NCBI GenBank assembly: GCA_037147175.1
Contig: JBAWVS010000069.1
Location: 1 to 9,254 of the forward strand
Direction: 5' to 3'
Length of the DNA stretch: 9,254 bases
From: a bacterium
GTDB taxonomy: Bacteria; Cyanobacteriota; Vampirovibrionia; Gastranaerophilales; UBA9971
Within the stretch, counting starts at the first letter, position 1. The number at the start of each line of letters is the position of its first letter. This document shows positions 5,552 to 9,254 of this stretch, piece by piece. Both the position numbers and the translations under genes were made by a program. The notes under the pieces are model-generated. The model made no database searches, was not told the origin of the DNA, and saw only the letters and a list, made by a program, of their open reading frames with translations.

Positions 5552-6412
5552 ATGGAACAAACAAAAAAGTTCAACGAAGAAGAACTTCGAGAGTTAGAAT
5601 CAATATCTAAAAATCTCAGAAAAAGAGCTTTAACAATGGTTTACAAAGCGCAATCAGGTCATCCCGGAGGCGCACTTTCATCTATTGACCTGCTTCTTAT
5701 TCTTTATAAAAAAATAATGAAACTTTCTCCTCAATGGAAAGAAGATAATGAATGGAAGAAAAGAGACAGATTTATCCTTTCAAAAGGTCATGCTTCTGCT
5801 GCTTTATACAGTGTTTTATGTGAATTTGGCTACTTTTGCCCCACAGAAATTGATAATTTCAGACAATTAGGCGCAAAATTGCAGGGTCATCCCAATAATG
5901 AATATGTTCAGGGAGTTGAAGTTCCGTCAGGCTCATTAGGACAGGGGCTTTCTCTTGCAAACGGAATCGCTCTTTCCTTAAAACTTGATAAAAATCCCGC
6001 AAAAGTATTTGTTCTTTTAGGTGATGGCGAACTTCAGGAAGGTCAGATATGGGAAGCCGCCATGACTTCCAATCATTATAAGCTTAATAATTTAGTTGCC
6101 ATTATTGACAGAAATAGACTCCAGATTGACGGTGATACAGAAGATGTTATGGGGCTTGAGCCTCTTGCTGATAAATGGAGAGCATTTGGTTGGGAAGTAA
6201 TCGAAACCAACGGTCATGATTATCAGGAAATTTATGAAGCTTATCAGAAAGCTTCTTTGTTGGGAAGCCAGAAAGCTTCTCCGGTTGTGATAATTGCCAA
6301 TACAATTAAAGGCAAAGGGGTTTCCTTTATGGAAAATAATGCCGGCTGGCATGGCAAAGCCCCGAGCGAAGATGAGTTCAATAGAGCTATTGATGAATTA
6401 AAGTCCGTTTAA
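5552..6412 (+). CDS. Transketolase, N-terminal (TPP pyrophosphate-binding) subunit
   Basis: First half of a two-gene transketolase, which moves two-carbon ketol units between sugar phosphates in the non-oxidative pentose phosphate pathway, using thiamine diphosphate and a divalent metal. Residue numbers here count from 5552. Seen are SGHPGGALSSIDLL (about 35-48), SKGHASAALYSVL (about 77-89), QGHPN (about 111-115), PSGSLGQGLS (about 125-134) and the TPP/metal motif GDGELQEGQIWE ending at IIDRNRLQ (about 157-191). The length of 286 residues is normal for split N-subunits. The frame is open back to ATG 5510, adding 14 residues, but that start would be nearly leaderless from the predicted promoter. 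ATG 5552 has AAAAGAG at 7 bases, so I prefer it. The C-subunit gene follows after 16 bases. Confidence 0.93.
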   Translation: MEQTKKFNEEELRELESISKNLRKRALTMVYKAQSGHPGGALSSIDLLLILYKKIMKLSPQWKEDNEWKKRDRFILSKGHASAALYSVLCEFGYFCPTEIDNFRQLGAKLQGHPNNEYVQGVEVPSGSLGQGLSLANGIALSLKLDKNPAKVFVLLGDGELQEGQIWEAAMTSNHYKLNNLVAIIDRNRLQIDGDTEDVMGLEPLADKWRAFGWEVIETNGHDYQEIYEAYQKASLLGSQKASPVVIIANTIKGKGVSFMENNAGWHGKAPSEDEFNRAIDELKSV

Positions 6413-6428
6413 AAAGGGAAAATAAAAA

Positions 6429-7379
6429 ATGATTACCGATAAAACAAAAATCAGTTCGCTCAGGGTTGCATACGGTGAAACTCTTGCGGAATTAGGGAAA
6501 AATAACCCTGATATTGTCGTATTAGATTGTGATTTGTCTAAATCTACCCAAACAATAATTTTCAAAAATGCTTGTCCTGAAAGATTTTTTAATATGGGGA
6601 TAGCGGAACAGGATGCTGTAGCAACAGCAGCAGGTTTTGCTTCAGCGGGAAAAATCCCGTTTATAAGCACATTTGCCATATTTGCATCAGGCAGGGCATG
6701 GGAACAGGTAAGAAATTCTATTGCATATCCTAAATTTAACGTAAAAATAGTAGGAACTCATGGCGGTTTAACAGTTGGTGAAGATGGTGCAAGCCATCAG
6801 GCTCTGGAAGATATTTGCCTGATGAGAGTATTGCCTGATATGCTGGTAATAGCTCCTGCTGACAGTATTGAAGTAAAAGCAGCCGTAAGATTTGCCGCTG
6901 AATATAAAGGTCCTGTTTATCTCAGGATTCCAAGACCTAATCTGCCTGAATTATTTGAGGAATCCGAATATAAATTTGACATGAAGGCGCATATATTAAG
7001 AGAAGGTAAAGACTTAACATTAGCTTCATACGGAGAAACAGTAGTTGAGTGCTTAAAATGTGCTGAATTGCTTGAGCAACAAGGAATTTCTGCTGAAGTT
7101 ATAAATGTTTCAACAATTAAACCTCTGGATGAAAAAACGATTCTTCAAAGTGCGCAAAAAACAAAAGCTGTTATGACAGTTGAAAATCATTCCATAATAG
7201 GCGGTCTTGGCGGTGCTGTATGTGAATTTTTGTCTGAAACTTTTCCTGTTCCCGTTAAAAGAATCGGCGTAAGAGATAAATTCGGACAAAGTGGAAAATC
7301 TGACGAGTTAATGGCAAAATATGGATTAACAGCAGAAAAATTTGTAAGTGAAGCGATAAAATTAGTTAAAAATAAATAA
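6429..7379 (+). CDS. Transketolase, C-terminal (pyrimidine-binding and C-terminal domain) subunit
   Basis: Second half of the split transketolase. It supplies the glutamate that activates the thiamine ring and the C-terminal domain. MGIAEQD places the conserved Glu at residue 60. TFAIFASGRAWEQVR (81-95) and THGGLTVGEDGASHQALED (110-128) are the typical active-site-lining segments, with His123 in the SHQ motif. PADSIE (about 143-148) and the C-terminal half with TVENHSIIGGLGGAV complete the fold. The 316 residues agree with stand-alone C-subunits. The start ATG at 6429 has AAAGGGA 8-9 bases upstream, and the N-subunit stop is only 16 bases before it, so the two are surely co-transcribed. DXS-like proteins share these domains, but the two-gene arrangement and motifs favour transketolase. 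Confidence 0.93.
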   Translation: MITDKTKISSLRVAYGETLAELGKNNPDIVVLDCDLSKSTQTIIFKNACPERFFNMGIAEQDAVATAAGFASAGKIPFISTFAIFASGRAWEQVRNSIAYPKFNVKIVGTHGGLTVGEDGASHQALEDICLMRVLPDMLVIAPADSIEVKAAVRFAAEYKGPVYLRIPRPNLPELFEESEYKFDMKAHILREGKDLTLASYGETVVECLKCAELLEQQGISAEVINVSTIKPLDEKTILQSAQKTKAVMTVENHSIIGGLGGAVCEFLSETFPVPVKRIGVRDKFGQSGKSDELMAKYGLTAEKFVSEAIKLVKNK

Positions 7380-7558
7380 AATTTTTTAAGACGATTAAAT
7401 TGCCATGGCTAATTAGTTATCTTTCAATATCAAAAAATTTTATTTTTATAATATACTGAAATGAGTTTAATTTTCAAAAAACAGGCTTTTTATGCCTGTC
7501 GGATGGATTTTAGGAAACGGGATGTAATCAACAACAGTCGGCTATAGCTAGAAGAACA
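7380..7558. other. Intergenic region between transketolase and ftsE
   Basis: 179 bases without a supported gene. It contains the 8-base palindrome GCCATGGC (7402-7409) flanked by AATT on both sides with a one-base bulge. A TATAAT hexamer (7447-7452) overlaps TATACT (7452-7457) and may be the ftsE -10 box, with only a weak TTTCAA 19 bases upstream. A hairpin lies at 7481-7499. A 36-base ORF at 7492-7527 (MPVGWILGNGM) exists but has no good ribosome site. No clear plus-strand terminator for the transketolase was seen. Confidence 0.5.
7481..7499 (-). terminator. Possible minus-strand intrinsic terminator / leader hairpin
   Basis: ACAGGC (7481-7486) pairs with GCCTGT (7494-7499) across a 7-base loop. 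Read on the minus strand, the stem is followed by a T-rich run (TTTTT, then TGAAAATT), which resembles a weak rho-independent terminator. Read on the plus strand there is no T-run, so it would just be a small hairpin in the ftsE leader. With no minus-strand gene nearby, the function is uncertain. Confidence 0.3.
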
Positions 7559-8233
7559 ATGATAAGATTTAGAAATACAATCAAAGTATATGGAACACAA
7601 AGAGCGCTGGACACTGTAAACCTGCATATAAAGGTGGGAGAATTTATTTTTCTGACCGGAACAAGCGGAGCAGGTAAATCCACTATAATGCGCTTAATTT
7701 ATAGAGAAGAAAAACCCACACGCGGACAGGTTTTAATTGGCGGTGTGGACGTATCAAAACTTCCGGATAACAAAATTCCCTATTTAAGAAGACGTATGGG
7801 TATAGTATTTCAGGATTTCAAACTGTTACCCCAACAAAACGTCTTTGATAACGTTGCTTTTGTCATAAGAGCGCTCGGAATGAGCGACAGAGAAATAAAT
7901 AAAAGAGTTTCAGGAGCACTTAAGATAGTAGGTCTTTTTGACAGGCTTGACGCTTTTCCTTCGCAGCTTTCCGGAGGAGAGCAGCAAAGAGTAGGTATCG
8001 CAAGGGCTATAGTCAACGGGCCGCCTTTATTAATTGCGGATGAGCCTACAGGGAACCTCGATCCTCAAACCAGTATGGAAATTATGGAAATTCTTGAGCA
8101 GGTTAATAATCGTGGAACTACAGTATTACTTGCTACCCACGATAAAGAAATGGTAAACCATTTTAAAAAGAGAGTTATTACTCTTGAAAACGGAAAAGTC
8201 ATAAGAGATATTAATGAAGGAACTTATGAGTAA
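7559..8233 (+). CDS. ftsE: Cell division ATP-binding protein FtsE
   Basis: ATPase of the FtsEX complex, an ABC-type system that does not transport. It couples ATP hydrolysis on the inner face of the membrane to activation of peptidoglycan hydrolases or their activators. All ABC motifs are intact: Walker A GTSGAGKST (34-42), Q-loop Gln85 in GIVFQDF, signature LSGGEQQR (137-144), Walker B LLIADEP (157-163) and the switch His194 in ATHDKE. The 224 residues are typical of FtsE (about 220-230), and the FKLLP segment after the Q-loop is characteristic. ATG 7559 has only a weak AGAAG (7550-7554) in front. ftsX begins 11 bases after the stop, so the pair forms one operon, apparently with its own promoter in the preceding gap. 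Confidence 0.96.
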   Translation: MIRFRNTIKVYGTQRALDTVNLHIKVGEFIFLTGTSGAGKSTIMRLIYREEKPTRGQVLIGGVDVSKLPDNKIPYLRRRMGIVFQDFKLLPQQNVFDNVAFVIRALGMSDREINKRVSGALKIVGLFDRLDAFPSQLSGGEQQRVGIARAIVNGPPLLIADEPTGNLDPQTSMEIMEILEQVNNRGTTVLLATHDKEMVNHFKKRVITLENGKVIRDINEGTYE

Positions 8234-8244
8234 AGGTAAAATCG

Positions 8245-9105
8245 ATGTCACACTTTAATGCAGACATAAGAATAATTAAAAGAGTTGTTTCTGAAACATT
8301 CAAAGGTATCCAAAGAACCAGATGGATGAATCTTATAATAATAACGACAATGGCTGCGATATTAAGTATTTTTGGTTGTTTATTCAGAACCAGTCTTGCA
8401 ATTTCTGATTTTGTCGAGCATCTTGGCGATTCACTCGAAGTTTCAGTTTATTTAAAGCAGGGTTACAATACTGAAACGGCAAAAACCGAAATATTTAAAA
8501 TAGGCAATATTAAAGAAATAAAAGTCATTCCCAGAGAACAGGCATGGGAAAAGCTTAAACAGGAAATGGATGTGCCCGATATAAAAAACCCTTTGCCGGA
8601 TACTTTGCGTTTAAAAGTTAAAAATCAGGCCGAAATCGAATATGTGGTAACAAAAGTTAAAAACATGCCATTTGTGGAAAGTATTCAGTATGCGAGAGAT
8701 ATTGTGGAAAAAATCATTAAAGTCGGTGATATGACCAGCCTTGCAACATTTGTTGTGCTTCTGGTTCTTGGCGGGCTGACTTTATCTATTATTAACAATA
8801 CTATCCATCTTGTAATTCAATCAAGAAGTGAAGAAATTGAAATAATGCGGATGATGGGCGTAGGAAACTGGTATATCAGAGCGCCTTATATTCTTCAAGG
8901 TTCTTTTTACGGGTTTTGCGGTGCGATTATTTCTATAATTCCTCTAAGAATTCTCGAAAATTATATTTTGTCTATGATTCAGTTTTTTAACATGGGAGAA
9001 CCCCCGATTTTTACAAATTTAGTAGTTGTTGTGCTTATGACGATGGGTATTTTTGTAGGTTCACTCGGAAGCTTTATTTCCGTCAGAAAATATTTAAGAA
9101 TTTAG
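8245..9105 (+). CDS. ftsX: Cell division protein FtsX (permease-like)
   Basis: Membrane partner of FtsE that passes a conformational signal to peptidoglycan hydrolases outside the membrane. The 286 residues show the expected topology: a short cytoplasmic N-terminus, TM1 (about 29-53), an extracytoplasmic domain of about 110 residues (about 54-164; it starts LEVSVYLKQG and holds PREQAWEKLKQEM), then TM2 (about 165-190), TM3 (about 212-237) and TM4 (about 257-280). The cytoplasmic loop SRSEEIEIMRMMGVGNWYIR (193-212) is the family-typical segment contacting the ATPase, and NTIHLVIQSR is also characteristic. ATG 8245 is preceded by AAAGG (8232-8236), which overlaps the ftsE stop. The hydrolase or activator that FtsEX controls is not in the window and may lie to the right. 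Confidence 0.95.
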   Translation: MSHFNADIRIIKRVVSETFKGIQRTRWMNLIIITTMAAILSIFGCLFRTSLAISDFVEHLGDSLEVSVYLKQGYNTETAKTEIFKIGNIKEIKVIPREQAWEKLKQEMDVPDIKNPLPDTLRLKVKNQAEIEYVVTKVKNMPFVESIQYARDIVEKIIKVGDMTSLATFVVLLVLGGLTLSIINNTIHLVIQSRSEEIEIMRMMGVGNWYIRAPYILQGSFYGFCGAIISIIPLRILENYILSMIQFFNMGEPPIFTNLVVVVLMTMGIFVGSLGSFISVRKYLRI

Positions 9106-9254
9106 ATCTAAAAAAGCATAAATAAAACATTCTTTCATGTTGAGAGGACTTTTTTGTCATGCTGAGTGAAATGAATCATTTGTCCATTTAATAATAAAGA
9201 CTAGTGCATTGTTAATTTAATTTATTAGGATAAAGTTTTTTTAACTTAATTCTT
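9106..9254. other. Intergenic tail after ftsX
   Basis: No gene is visible in the last 149 bases. The ftsX stop lies inside a 12-base palindrome TTTAGATCTAAA (9101-9112) that lacks a GC-rich stem and is not a convincing terminator. A dispersed-repeat-like element sits at about 9131-9185. The remainder is AT-rich, with GGATAAAG near 9238-9245 but no start codon after it before the edge. Confidence 0.5.
9131..9185 (+). repeat. Dispersed-repeat-like intergenic element (TCATGCTGAG type)
   Basis: Contains TTTCATGTTGAG and, 22 bases on, GTCATGCTGAGTGAAATGAA. The latter resembles the GTCATxCTGAGCGAAGxGAAG intergenic repeats I know from many bacterial genomes. The segment ends in a near-palindrome AAATGA-A-TCATTT (9169-9181). 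Only one locus is visible, so repetition in the genome is inferred from resemblance. Confidence 0.4.

Noticed and set aside
7492-7527. Short ORF MPVGWILGNGM as a leader peptide of ftsE
   Set aside because: No good ribosome site, no run of regulatory codons, and no following attenuator; kept only as a minor note.

Overview
The window is AT-rich bacterial chromosome and densely coded. Seven complete genes and one partial gene are recognisable, plus one gene of mixed domain make-up. The gene set is ribF, a csaB-type pyruvyl transferase next to a WecG/TagA glycosyltransferase, a transketolase split into two subunits, and ftsE-ftsX. Together with a COG2509-type flavoprotein and a LysM-caspase protein, this suits an uncultured, cell-wall-bearing, low-GC lineage. 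Vampirovibrionia/Melainabacteria (Gastranaerophilales-like) is my best guess, with Firmicutes or Elusimicrobia-like groups as alternatives. This is inference from gene content and protein style, not from a search.

Layout. Positions 1-1208 (minus) hold most of a FAD-dependent dehydrogenase whose C-terminus lies off the left edge. A 241-base divergent intergenic region follows. A tight plus-strand cluster then runs from ribF (FMN/FAD synthesis) to csaB and wecG/tagA (secondary cell-wall polymer synthesis and pyruvylation). Next, on the opposite strand, lies one gene for a LysM-caspase (peptidase C14-like) protein, 4320-5381. After a divergent promoter region come the two transketolase halves (5552-6412 and 6429-7379). 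A 179-base gap with hairpins precedes ftsE-ftsX (7559-9105), the ABC-type regulator of peptidoglycan hydrolases. The right end (9106-9254) has no gene but carries what looks like a dispersed intergenic repeat.

Most interesting point. The LysM-caspase gene is bracketed by a 21-base direct repeat (20 of 21 identical). One copy is the very end of wecG (4291-4311) and the other sits immediately before the likely transketolase ATG (5531-5551). Removing exactly one copy plus the intervening DNA (1240 bases) would leave wecG-TGA, one base, then ATG of the transketolase. The repeat's purine-rich AAAAGAG would then be the ribosome binding site. This suggests that an ancestral ribF-csaB-wecG-tktN-tktC operon was interrupted by a cassette carrying the caspase gene and a new promoter. 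The caspase protein has an N-terminal LysM domain with no signal peptide, an apparent His/Cys dyad (H177, C228), and a recent in-frame tandem duplication at its C-terminus.

Functionally, csaB, wecG/tagA, the LysM protein and ftsEX all touch the cell envelope. ribF, the flavoprotein and the transketolase are core metabolism.
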